Origin: Pempheris klunzingeri
Lineage: Eukaryota > Chordata > Actinopteri > Acropomatiformes > Pempheridae
Assembly (NCBI RefSeq): GCF_042242105.1
Contig: NC_092019.1
Location: 8,460,328 to 8,524,327 of the forward strand
Direction: 5' to 3'
DNA length: 64,000 nt
A model generated the notes under the pieces. The model saw only the letters and a list, made by a program, of their open reading frames with translations, had not been told where the DNA came from and searched no databases. How positions within the stretch are numbered: position 1 is the stretch's first letter; each line of letters opens with the position of its first letter. The position numbers and the translations under genes were made by a program. This document shows positions 28,901 through 41,400 of this stretch, one piece after another.

Positions 28901-31900
28901 CAAAACACTGGGCAGAAATGGTGACATGCACAGAAACAGGAGCACAAACAAGTTAGAAAGTCGCACAAAAATGGCAAGAATTGAGTAAATTGTGAAAAAT
29001 AAATCAATTGTTAACAAATACAATAATATAGATGTCGGTGCGACTAGCTTGATTTCACCTGACAGATGTATGACTTGAGGTATTCAGTCTTTCCGCCGTG
29101 TTCACCACAGGTGGCGCAGTCGCTCAAACGACCCCTGGCCACTCCTGTGATCGCCACAGAGAGTAAACGACCCTCCATCATTCAAACCATCTCAGCGCCC
29201 ATGGCCACAAACAAGCTGGCATCATCCAAAGTGCTGAGTTTCACAGTTGACCCCAATAAAACAGCTGAGCAGCTGTCAGTACTGAGGTCCAGCTACACAC
29301 AGTGTCCTTTTCCTGAGGAAGATGAGGTAAGAATAAGTGAGTGAAATGACATTTCTTTTGTGGAATGCCTTTATATGGTCAAAATAAATACATTTCTGAC
29401 CATTAAGATTTTTGTAGTTGATTTTACGTGTTTAATTTTGTTTTAGCTTTTATTGTTTTTAACACACCGCTGTAATAAACACCCTCACTTCATTGCCTCT
29501 TGTCATGCTATAGATCTACAGGCTGATAGAGACCACTGGGCTGTCCAGAGGAGAGATAAAGAAGTGGTTCAGTGAACAGAGGCTCCTTAATCTCAAAGGT
29601 ATGTGGTGTGATCAGCGGCACACATCTAAAATGATAAAACACTGTGATTCATCACACATCTTTCTGTAGGTTTTAAACATGCTAGTTTTGGTTCTCACTT
29701 GTGGGTTTTAATTTCTGAACAACACTAAAAAACATATAAGATACTGAGAAAGCAAATTGTGCTTAATCATACTACTAATCAGTTAATATTGATTTTTAAG
29801 CACTGCTTTTGCTGTGTAATTTAGTAATATTGATTACCTTTCACTAGCATATTTTGGTCCTTAAGTCTCTCTTTGTCTCTGTCTCTGTTGAAGGCGTTCC
29901 TCCTCCTCCGGTGCTGGTGAAAGCAGAGGTGACACCAGCGCCCAAAGATGGTCCTGTAAAGAAAGCGGTCCCCAGCCAGTTTCCCCTGCTGGAGAGGGTG
30001 AAGGGGAAGTCATCGGAGCAGCTGAAGGCGCTGGAGGAGAGTTTCCAGAGAAGCGGCTCTCCAACAGACGCAGATCTAGGTAAAACCTTTTATCAGCCAC
30101 TTTGGTGTTGGCTTCTTCTTTTTTTTTTTTTTTTGGGTTGTTTTATGTAGCACTGGCAAAAAAAAAAAGAGGGAAGTGGGGGAAATGTCGCCCTTTATTC
30201 AAAAATGTGCTTTCCATATTGTTACGCCTTAGAATAGATGAAGATATATTTTAAGGAGAGTCATCCAGAGAGCGCGACACAGTATTCAGATCAGTATTAA
30301 ATCATGCTTGTATTTACAATCTGTGGGTTTTACTTGTTAGAATGACTTCAATATTTGAATCTACAGTGGAAGACACTTCCTTAAGAGATTATCCTTTTCA
30401 GTAACAGAATAGCTAAATGTGGCAAAAAAACACTGCTGCTGCTGGTCTCAGCCGTAGTCTTAAATTTGGATGCTTGAAGTGAGCACAATATATATTTATA
30501 CATATTTGTCCACAGTAAGACAAGACAGCCCTCCCGCAGGTTGGTGGCTAATGGAGCATGAAATCGGCCTGCCAGCCAAACCTGTTATCTATTTTTAGGT
30601 TTGGTTTGCATTGTGAAGCTCCTGATGAAAGATATTGCAGAACTTTTAAACAAGTAGAAGTTTGAGAAATGGGGTGACAATCAGCTGGTGGAATTAGGAG
30701 TGGGTTGTGCTCTTGTCAATTTCAATAGTCTAAGTCTGTAACTCAGCTGTTGAAATTACTTAAAGAAGTCCAGTAGTGTTTTCTTCTATTTATACTAGTT
30801 CACAGCAGGTGACTTAATTGTCTTTCACCCTAAAGGAGGTGCAGGTCCATCTCTGGTGGGTGCCTGCATGACAGGAATAGCAGAAGTGTTTTTAATGAGC
30901 CCATTTTAAGTTCCCTGGAGAGAAACTGAATTCCCAAGTTAAAGAAAAAAAAAAAAGCCTTCCACTTTAAGGTAGCGCAGCTCTTTTGATCCACTGAACT
31001 CCGTTCTGCTGCAGACCAGCTGGCCCAGGAGACCAGGCTGTCCAAGACGGAGGTGGACTGCTGGTTCTCAGAGCGCAGGGCGCTGAGGGACAACATGGAG
31101 AAGGCTTTGCTCACCATGGCATCAAAGAACGCGGAGGACAGAGCAGACCGGCCGGGGGCGCTCCTGAATGGGGCTTCTCATCGGGACCAGGACGGGACAC
31201 ACCTACACTCCTCTCCTCATCCACCTGTCCTCTCCTCTTCCTCCTCCTCGTCCTCCCCTCCTGTGCTCGCACCCTCCTCCCCTCACCCGCCGACCCTCTC
31301 CTCCTCAGCATCACCTCCCATCCTCACTTCATCCTCCTCCTCCTCTCCCCATCCTCCCGTCCTGTCGGCCTCCACCAGTCCGGCTCCCATCACCAGCCGC
31401 TCCCTCTGCCTCCTCAGAGAAGTAAGAGAAGCTGACGAAAACATGTCAACATCAACACTGATTAGATAAGAACGTATTAAAATACGTCACAAGGTAGAAC
31501 ATGCAAGCTGTAGAAAGATGAATCCTCTTCTAATTGCCAATGGGCAGCTAAAGGTATTAAGACAGTAATTAGTTGTGTCTTTTAAAGAAATTATTTGATG
31601 AGATGTCACCTTTTTTAATACAATCTGAAGTGAGAAACTGATTCATCTTGAGAAGGTATCATGGTGGTACTTGTGGGAAAAGCTGTGTGATTGACACTAC
31701 ATGATGAGATTTGCTGATAGTTGGATATTAGAGTTGAGATAAGACAGCAGGTGACTACAGGGTCACATCTGACAAACTAAAGAGAAATCACTGGAGTAGT
31801 GTTGTGTCTAGAACATCGCAGCATCCCATAGGATTATGAGGCCTATAAATGGAACATATATCCATGAGGTATTTCTTGTTTTATGCTCTGTAACACGTTG

Positions 31901-33669
31901 CACAGGCTGTCAGTTAATGATGACCCATATATTTTAACTACTGCCGGCTGATTTCTAAACTGTCCATCAGCCATATACTAAACAACAGCTAATGTCTTTA
32001 TCTTACCATCAAAGCCCACATAGCATGTCAGGGTAAATGTGTAATTCTCAGTTGAGTTGTTAAAAACTCTCCTGCGAGCTGGATTTGCGAGTTTTTACAG
32101 CGTGTGAATTCTCCAAGAATTGACACATTGCAGCAAAACATATGAAGTACTCATAATTCAGAAAAATGCTCATGTGAGTGTTACACTAATATATATTTTG
32201 ATTTTGTTGTGATTGTTTTCTAGGCTGTATTAATGTGTAAGTAGAAGTTGGCTGTTGTAGTTGGTCAAGATGGAGCTAATTTTAATAGTACTAGTTAAAA
32301 CTAGTTTTATATTGTTTATCTTATATTGTTACATCTTATTTCATAAACTCATCGTATGTTTAGTATGTAAAATCTTAATCTGTAATGTAACTAATAGATA
32401 AAGCATTCAAATAAACATAGCAGTAAAAAGTACAATATTAGTAGAACTATGAAGTACAATCAAATGCAAATACTCGAACCTTAAATGTGCCCGGGGGGGG
32501 GCTCTGGTAAAGAGTTATGTACCATTTATGGAAAAGAAAGGCACCAACTATCTTTTACCCTCCCCAGTTGCTGATCTTTGGATTTAGAGCTATTTAGGTA
32601 CAATAAAGCATTTTGGTTTTTCTATGCAACACTCAACATGTTTTTATGTTGTAAAATGTTTTGTGTTTGGTCGCAGATGTTCTGTCGGACTCAGTGGCCG
32701 TCTCCTGAGGAGTACAGCCAGCTGGAGGCCCAAACAAGCCTGGGACGCACAGACATAGTCCGCTGGTTCAAGGACCACCGCTCGGCACTGAAGAACGGTG
32801 AAACGCTGGATTGGATGGAAGGTTTCCAAAGCCAAAACCTTGTAGAGCAGCAGAAAGCAGGCCAGGAACAGAACGGCCAGAGTTTGGAGAAAAGGCCGAG
32901 CGTTTCCTTGGACGTCAAGAATGTGAAAGGTGAGTTTTGGTGGAGAAAATGGAGCGCAGTTAATTTCCTTTTAATGTGATTTTGCAAAGTATTTTTCACC
33001 CTTGTTTGACTGTCATTTCTCCGTTGTGTGCATTTTTATTTCTATAGCCATCGGTGCTATGGAGGAGGCTGCTGAGAACACAGCTGTGGCTACGGAGCAC
33101 TCCAAGCTGTCCGACCAAGAAAGAGTCCAGTGGTTGACTGACAGGTTGGCCCACAGTGTGACGGACCTGAGCCGGACCAGACCTGACCAGACCGACACGA
33201 GCACTGCTGACAAAGGGAGGTGGGTGGAAACAAGGAAGCAAATCTCACATCCTATATTTATTGTCTGGTGTGAGATTCATGTTATGAAGCCAAAAAAAGA
33301 CTAGCTCATGGCCAATATTAGATTTTTTTTAAAGAATGTGTGAAGAGTTATTTTAAGATATTTTTTGTGAAAATGGTCTAAAAATACAGCACAATATAGA
33401 CATCCAAGATATATAGAGGCTGAATTACTCCATTATTTCTTGCATTATCCAGATTTTTAATGCATTGTCTATGGCATTTTTCACATCTTCCTTGTTGTTT
33501 TGTGTCCTAGAGGTGTCTGTTTGTGTTTAAACTTTATGTCTGTTTCCTTGTCAGGTGGGTGAAAGTGACTGTGGCAGTGGGGGAGGAGAGTGAGGGAGTG
33601 GAAAGACAGAGGCTGGCGACCGACACTGACGTTAAGACTTTGGAGCAACCTGGGAGGGTCACTGGTTGA
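25944..33669 (+). CDS. zhx2: zinc fingers and homeoboxes protein 2, 11 coding exons
   Basis: The product is a nuclear zinc-finger/homeobox transcription factor, mainly a repressor, that dimerises with ZHX1/ZHX3 and binds NF-Y in mammals. Coding exons: 25944-26042, 26733-27452, 27712-27924, 28634-28897, 29111-29326, 29514-29598, 29894-30079, 31015-31421, 32677-32929, 33048-33219, 33555-33669. Together they give 909 residues (human about 837). All junctions are GT-AG and keep frame. The start MSSRRKASTPCM matches the ZHX N-terminus. Two C2H2 fingers use C95/C98/H111/H116 and C127/C130/H143/H148. Homeodomains lie near 296-344, 480-530, 570-622 and 725-780; a fifth is degenerate. LPCQLLGQTSLVLT and WVKVTVAVGEES near the C-terminus favour ZHX2 over ZHX1 or ZHX3. 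A Ser/Pro-rich insert lies at about 650-715. Exon 25569-26042 has a 5' UTR with a short upstream ATG at 25582. The a/b paralogue was not decided. Confidence 0.93.
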
Positions 33670-34358
33670 TGGTAGGTTGAACTAATGAAATATCCCGTTG
33701 AAGAAAGCTGATTTTGTATGTGAATTGCTGAGAAAACCTAGAAGAGCATGAGACATGTTCTGCTTTGACAAAGGACACTGATGAATCCAGTCTGAAGCTG
33801 GAATTCATCAGTTTTTGTTGCTAAAGATGACAAACCACTCCATTGAGCCAGAATGAGCTGCAGAGTTGAGGGACAGTTCCCTTTGGGTTCATTTCCTTAA
33901 ACACTGCCTCTCACGTCACACAGTCATTGATCTTCATTGATTGTTAATATAAAATTATTGATTTAGTGCCGTTTTAACATCTGTAATAAAGTACCGTACC
34001 AATCACAAAATGTTTAACTGTAGGTGACAAGGAGGACTGGGCTGCTGCTGTCCTGTAGGCTGTGGTGTTAATGCATGCTGGGATATGTTCCGGCCCTCTG
34101 TGTCCCTTTTCAGGGAATAATTGGCTGGATGGAGGTTGCAGATGGATTTTTGAAGCTTAACTGTGTGCCTTGGCTTGAATAAATAGATAAATAAATGGTG
34201 AACTGTTCCTTTAAGATGCCACAGCTGCAGCCACAGCTACCCAGGAAGTTATTAGGGTGTAATTACCTCTGATTGGTCCATCACAAAGACGGTGCACTGG
34301 GGTGGCAGGATGGTATTTGGACCACACCATCATCATCACCATTAGCATCGAAGATGTG

Positions 34359-34407
<49 letters not shown>

Positions 34408-36380
34408 GGTGATGTAAGTGGTATTACACTTTTCTTTATTTTATCATTTGCTTTTTGTAGCCTATAATTTTTATTGTTTTAACTTGATGTGCATAACACC
34501 GTCTTTATGAGTATTTTAAATTATAATGTGGAAATAGTTTTAATAAAACAATGAAATGTGAAAACAGTGATTTATAAAATATATAACGAGGAATCAGGCA
34601 GCGAGCCCATGTGTTAATTTGAGTCGGTTTCTCTCCGATTCTGTTCCAGGTCAAATAAATCATCGACTGCTGAGTCACCGACCATCATGCGGTGACTCCA
34701 GATGACCAAAATGTGGAACCAGTGATGTAACGGTCTGCCTGTGATGTCATCACAAAGCGCCGGGGACTTTGGGGATCCACAGTTAAAGCACTGATGTGTG
34801 GTGCAGACGCTGACATTAAGAGGAGTGCCAAAGCTGGACTTGATGCATTGTTCTTACTACTACTACACTTTTTTTTTTTTTTTTTTAAAGAAGCACCCTT
34901 GTAAATATTTTTCTGTATAACAAAAAAAACTTTGTACAGTTTTACTGGGAGGGCAAGTTTTGTTACATTTATAAAAAAAAAAAAAAAAAAAGGTCTGACT
35001 GGTGCCCCAAAACCTGGAATGTTTTCTTGTTGTTGTTTTAAGATCAAAGTGTATGATAGTCTGTTATTTGCTGAAAATCAGTCCTATTTTTTTGAAAACT
35101 ATACTTGCGCACTACTCGTTATGAGTAGCCTTTGATGGCACTTGCATACAGTATGTCCTCTTGGTAGTCATAGATATTTACATGCTAGACCGTTCATCTC
35201 AGACTGTCAGGAAACGGTAACTTCTCCTTTTCTCCTGCAGCGTCACCTTGACTCGCCTGTGTAGAATTACACTGGTGAGGGTGGAAATCAGTCAAAAGTA
35301 CGAAACGGGCAGTTTGAGGAAGTGACTGTGTTTTGGACAGTCTGAACACAGCCAGCCTCACTGCTGAGATGCCAGAGGATGAACACAAACAGCCACATGG
35401 GCAGACCAAGACGAACCACATTAGCGCAACTGAATGAATGATCGCACTGTACATCCCAACTTTCAGTATCTTTTCTAATCAGCTGGTTCTTGCATCAGTA
35501 CCGGAGGCATGTTTAAGAGGCTTAAACGGTACAGAATGTTCCTTTTCCTGATATAGAAGTGATTAATCACATAGAGAAGAGAGTGGAGTGTCTGTTTGAT
35601 CGCACCGTGCTGCCTTTTCAGTTCTCTTATCTGACGTTTGCTGTCTGCCGCAGTGCTGGGTACAGTACAGGCTGGTGATGATGATTTCAGCTTATCACTG
35701 TTTTAAAAACTTGAAAAAAACTGAACTTGCCAAGATCATTTTGGTGAAAGTGTTTCACGCATGGTAAAATAACTGACGCTCCTTTATTTGAGCCATTTCA
35801 GATATCCATTTTGCTGAGCTGTGATCTGTGAACGCACCTCTTTTGTCTTCTCTCCTGGCTTTCTAAAGGTCCTTCTGATCAAAGCTGGGTTGGGTTTAGT
35901 TGCTTTCTGTACCGTCAGTTCAAAACATCTGAAACGCAGGTTCATGAAGCTCCAAGAGATATCAAACATATTCTGATTTTTTTTTAGAAAAAACGCATTT
36001 GGAATATCACGACAAAGTCGGAGCCAAAGCCGTCATGAACTGCTTGCATGTGCTTCAACGGTTCTCATTTTTAACGACTCATTTTCAAAAATGATTTAAA
36101 GGGATATCTGTGATTTCAGAGTGAAACTGCTAGTGCTTGCAATATCTGTGCAAGCCAAAAGAGTTAAGTTGATATGTCATTTAAAACTGGTGTGAACAGC
36201 AGGTGTATGACTGTTTGCTGGCTGAATGTCTGTTGCTGCTGCTGCTGCTTTAGTTTCACGTTCAGACAAGTATCTGGGATACTGTACATGTGGTTGGCTT
36301 GTATGGAAAACCGCTTGCATTTTCATTTTCTACTTTTAAGTCTGCTGTAACTCAATAAATACACAACCAACTGTAAACTG
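33670..36380 (+). other. zhx2: zhx2 3' UTR and downstream, with candidate poly(A) signals
   Basis: No coding frame follows the zhx2 stop. AATAAA hexamers occur at 34178-34183, 34190-34195, 34542-34547 and 36354-36359. The last would give a 3' UTR of about 2.7 kb, which would fit the long 3' UTR known for mammalian ZHX2; the earlier ones would give short forms. A CG/CA tract lies within it at 34357. Which signal is used cannot be told from sequence. Confidence 0.45.
34357..34405. repeat. (GC)n(AC)n microsatellite
   Basis: A short alternating GC run passes directly into about 20 AC units. Alternating purine-pyrimidine tracts with a CG core are good Z-DNA formers. It lies in the putative zhx2 3' UTR. 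Confidence 0.95.
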
Positions 36381-36617
36381 CAAACTGTCTCAATTTTAAG
36401 TGTAAAAAAGTTTGTGCAAAACCCAGTGCAGTCAGAAAGCAGGTGAAGAGTTGAGTGTAAAATCAATGTGAAAAATTGCCTCTTGTTGACTGGACATTGG
36501 CTTGTCAGGGCAACTTTTTACAACTTTATATCTGGATTTGATTCAACTTGATATGGGATTTTTTTTTTTTAAGTCTTAATGCATTGTAATGATTCATTTG
36601 TCTGAGCCCACTTTTAA

Positions 36618-36849
36618 TTAACCCTTGTATGGTGTTCAGGTCTGTGGGACCTGTTTTTCATTTTTTTTATCAAGAGCAAAACGATACGATTAATTATTTT
36701 TTCAAACTCAGACTTCTCAATATGAGCCAAGGCCAATGAGTCTGAGTTGAAAAAATGATAATTTTGAAAAAATTATTAATCGTATCATTTTTCTTTTGAT
36801 AAAGAGGATGAAAGCGGGTCCACAAATCCGAGCACCATACAAGGGTTAA
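36618..36849. mobile_element. TTAA-flanked palindromic MITE (piggyBac-like)
   Basis: The element begins TTAACCCTTGTATGGTG and ends CACCATACAAGGGTTAA, a perfect inverted terminal repeat directly flanked by TTAA, the target site duplicated by piggyBac transposases. The interior is also largely palindromic: a segment near 36660-36700 pairs with one near 36755-36810 (ATCAAGAGCAAAACGATACG against CGTATCATTTTTCTTTTGAT). The whole 232 bases could fold into one long hairpin. There is no coding capacity. It lies between the convergent zhx2 and derl1 genes. Confidence 0.8.
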
Positions 36850-36860
36850 GAAGTTCCATG

Positions 36861-36925
36861 GGTGGTAGCTCACCTGGTAGTGTGTTCAGTTCATAGCACA
36901 GCAACCCAGGTTTAACTCCACCCAA
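36861..36925 (+). mobile_element. possible tRNA-derived SINE head
   Basis: GGTAGCTCACCTGGTAG resembles a tRNA A box. CAGGTTTAACTCC about 35 bases on resembles a B box (GGTTCRANTCC). The intervening stem regions do not form a sound cloverleaf, so this is a decayed SINE head rather than a tRNA gene. Confidence 0.4.
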
Positions 36926-38470
36926 GGCAGAATGGCAAAAAGATAATTGAAGTAATGAACAGTTCCTACCAGGATCTGATTTTGACCAGACCACTATGCA
37001 TGTTTGTACATGTCATTTCACACCTTTTTAGTCTTTTGCTATTTCATTAAGTGGCAACTCCTTAGCTGTCAATGAAACAACATATAACAAACCTTCCTGC
37101 CATCCACCCACTAACTACTGTACGTAAACTACTGTAGATTGTATATACAACATTAACTTCACAGAAGACGTCCACAGTAGTTTCATAGTTTCTAAGCTGG
37201 ATTTGATGGCAGCCACATTAAGGACACTGATAATTTAGGCCTGAGCTACACAGCTTCCAATAGAGCACAAACAGAGAATTGGAGCACATTAGCATCATAA
37301 AACCCTATGAACTGCCAATAAAGTCATTAGTTGATAAATTGATTTGATTGATTGAACTAACAGGAAGGAACAGGAAGCACCTACTTTGATAAATTATTGT
37401 TTAAGTATTTTCTCAAGCACAAATGAAAAGCTTTCCCTAGTTCAGACTTCTTAACTGAGGAATTGCAGCTCTAGTTTTGTCTCATGCTAACGTGAATATC
37501 TTTTAGACCAAAATAAAAATCTTTCACTATTTTCCAACATTTATAAAACAGGTGGTGAATCATATCAATTCAATCAAGATCAATTAATAATGAGAATAAA
37601 ATAGCCCTGAGTGCAGCCAGCCACACTGGCACGTACTCCTGACTTGAGAGAATAAAAAGGTTTTATCCCAGTGTTGCATTCAGGAAGAGTGGATAAAATG
37701 GGAATTACACTCAGACTCGCTCATCATTTCAATAAACAATTGTTATATTTACAAAAAAAAAGGGCAAAATCAAATCTTCCTCATTTTGGTTAAGATCAGA
37801 TCTTAAGACAAAGGAAGATCAGGTCTGTGCCACAGAGGATTAAAAAACAGTTTACACCCATGTATATTCAGACCTGGAAACAGTGCTCTCTAAATAGCTT
37901 TGCCCATGTTCTGCTGAGGGATGGCTGAGAGCACACTCCCAGTGCGTTGGTAATTACAATGTAATCTGATATGGCATCACAGAGAGAGAAAGGGGGGGGG
38001 GGACAGGAACACAAGAATCCAAATCAACAGCATGCTGGTGTGCAGCTGCAACATCTCTTGTCTCGACAGTCCGATGGAAGGGTGTTGGGAAAAGGCAGAG
38101 AAAAAAGAAGAGGACAAAAAGGAAGAAGAAAAGAGGAGGGGGGGGTCAAAAACCATCATGTAAAAAAAAAACTATTATATTTTCTTCTCTCTGCCTCACA
38201 TGGACACATCTGCAGTAGTAGCAACAGAAGAGCTGGCTTTACTTGGTGAATGGAGCCTGTAGCCAGAGTCTCAGTCCTGCTGTGCGCTGCTGTCTCAGTT
38301 AAAATGCGCGCTTCATCAAATTTCTTCCTGTTGTATCATTTAAAACTAAACATGAATTTCAAATCAATTTGAAGTCTGAATGTGAAAAAGCGAGCATTTT
38401 AACCTGTACAGCCATTTGTTAATGGGAACAAAGGGGGGGGGGGCGTAGAGCTCCCTCCTCTTGTCTCCGC
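36926..38470. other. intergenic DNA and probable derl1 3' UTR
   Basis: No gene is supported here. The part next to 38470 must include the derl1 3' UTR (minus strand), but no clean minus-strand AATAAA was found, so its end is not placed. There are mononucleotide G runs near 37989 and 38434 and purine-rich DNA at 38090-38145. Confidence 0.5.
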
Positions 38471-41400
38471 TCATTCATCGCCCAGACGGAAGCCTTGGCC
38501 CCAGTTGTAACGTCCTCCTCCTCCTCCTCCACCTCCTCCTCCAGCCTGTGGCTGGGCAGCTGGTCTGCTAGGAGGGACTCCAAAGCCTGACACACCCCCC
38601 CTCCGGTTGGGGAAGAACCGATACCTGGAGAGAGATGTGCAAAGGGGAGGTGTTAGAATATAATCTTCAAAGCAGATGTCATTAAAACAAATTTAACACT
38701 ACTTTGCAAGTAGGTGATCAAGCAACAATTCCTATTTTGTGAGTTTATTTGTGATGTTTACTTAACAGAAAAGTGTGTAGTTTTGATCCTGAGATCTGGC
38801 AAAATGGCAAAGCAGCTACCCATAGTTTTATTACAAATGAGTCCTAAAAACGGTCAAATTGGTAAAACACCACAAACAGTCATACAGATATTTTGTGGGT
38901 GACCTTCTGAGAAACTATCTCCCTCTTGGTGTATCTGTCTGCAGTCTGATTTTCATGCATTGCCTGGTGTTTTGTTTGCTGCTATCTGTCTTACTTGAGT
39001 CTCTTGTCATGTGTGACTGTAAATGCATGACTAAACTAGCTTCCCCTCATGGGATTAAGTTTTACTCAAATATCTAAAAAACGGTTTAGAAGTGAAACCA
39101 AGAGTGAGCGTTTATACAGAGTTTGGGTCTTAACTTTCATTTTTGTTTTTCTCTTCCAAACTAGTGGTTTGAGGAAACATGGACAAGCTCCAGATATAAA
39201 AATATACAAACCCTTAACAATAACTTTTCTGCCCGCCCCGTGCACTGCATGTTCAAGCAAGCAGCTTTAGCTGAACAGTAGCCACAAGTGAAAATAATGT
39301 CATAATGATGAAAGCTAGAGCAGTGCTTGGTTTTTCACTAGAGCAATTGGTAAAGGCTCAGTAACACATCAAACATCTATGTTACATCTCATATCTATAC
39401 CAGTAGCCACAGCAGCCTTACTAGGTTAAAAGATTAGAAATAAATTCTTTATGAATTCAACTTTTAATTTTTTCATTCAAAAGTTACATACTCTCACTTT
39501 AAAGTTGGATGAAGTTGGACTTGATATCCATACATCTCAGCTATTGTGTTGGTGAGCAAATGGTTCTAACTAAAAGGAATAGAGGTCCAAACTCCACAAT
39601 AAAGGTTGAAAAACTTACAAGAACTCTGGTGTGGAGAGGAAGGAACGTCCTCCCAGGTCCACAGGGTATTTGAACATGAGGAAGAAGTAGAGGTGGCCCA
39701 CCAGGTTCCCTGTCAGTTCATCCACAAACCTGCACAATAACAGCAGAGAAAAAATTTAATCAAACTTCAGGGAAAAAACACTTTCAGTTTAAACCCCTGA
39801 ACGTGCTCTATAAGGCAGTTATTCCCAGAGACCAGTCCTTGTTCATTTAAAGACAATGAACTGACATGTATACTGTATTGTGTTAGAAAATCAACGACTA
39901 ACTGCGTCTTTGACTCAGCTAATTACAAATAGTTACTTACGAGCCTCCAATGATGAAGTTGAAGGCCAGGATGACCCAAGGGAGATAATGTGCCTGTGAC
40001 ACAGAAAATATGAAGATGTGTGTTTGAATTATCTTCATATTCAGGTGTTATGATGTAATGTGGATTAATGATCACATGATGACAGCCTGCACCATAACAA
40101 CCATGCCAATTCACGTGTTCTATTGTTACTGTGAAATATGAAATACCTTTAATAAGACTAGATAACATTGTAGAATTTGTGATGTTAAAAGATGTTGGTG
40201 GTAAAACACGGAGGTACCTTGAATCGTGTTCCGAACCAGAAGGATACAATCATGTCTTTGTTGAACTGAGCCCAGACGTAGAGCACTGACATGATCAGTG
40301 GGATCATCAGCAGCTGGTAACAACAACATAAACAACAACATATGAGTCTGAAGACAGACGTGTGAAAAGTTTTCCTAATTATTTTTCAAAGCTGGGGATT
40401 TATTCACATTGTGGTCCCATCAGTGTTTCATAGAGAATGGCTCCACAGAGCAGGGCTTAATGTGAAAAGCCCAACAAACGGAACCAGGATTAAGCTGTTT
40501 CATAAAACCTGCTCAGGGCTAATGTGACCGGATGAAGTCGAGTCCAAGAACTGGTATTTCTGACACGCAACTAATAAAAACTCTCTTTGTATTGTAAGTG
40601 CTGATGATTAATGAACACGATGCGGCTGAACTGACATGTCAGGTCAGATGATAAAAGGCGGGTTTCTGGTTGTCAGTTCATTTTGTGACATTTAAAAGAT
40701 AAAACAAGCTGTGAAAATGGTACTTAATAAGCCATGGGTCAAAGATATTGAGTGGCTTTAATTACAGTGCATTTATAAGCACAAATAGTGACTGGATGAA
40801 TGTGGAAATACTTAAGTAAGCAAAGTGCAATGGCAGAATATGTCAAATGTGTAAAATTTGGCATGCGCTGCAAACTGATACACATTTGCAGTGCAGCTGT
40901 ATGAGGGAACTTTCAGGGAGGAACTTTAAAAAAAAAAACACTTAGTTGAGCAGACTGATTCGTTAGGCCTGAGGTGAAGAATAGTTCAACATTTTGTGAA
41001 AAACGTATTTGCTTTCTGGCAGAGAGCAACATTAGCTATACTACTCGTGTCTGTAACGTACAGTCGTGAATATGACTCAACCTCCAGCATGCCTAAGTTA
41101 GCTTAGCAATGACTAGAAACAGGGAAAAAAGTACCCTAGCTCTGTCCACAGATAACAAAATCTGCTTACCAGCCTCTCTAAAGCTCACTAGTTAACATGT
41201 TGTGTTTCATGTTGTGTCTATTTCTTTCCAGGACCAGTTGCCAGGCAACTAGGAGTTACTGGTCCAGTACATAACCTCCTGTAAAACGATTTAGAGGTGC
41301 TGGTGGTAGCTTAATTTTTTCTTCCTCGCCAAGCTTAAACTCTCAGAAAGAAAGTGAATGAGCCAATTCCACAAAATGTTAAACTTTTCATTTAAGTAAA

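Noticed and set aside
36861-36925. A functional tRNA gene
   Set aside because: A- and B-box-like motifs exist, but acceptor, D and anticodon stems do not pair, so a SINE relic fits better.
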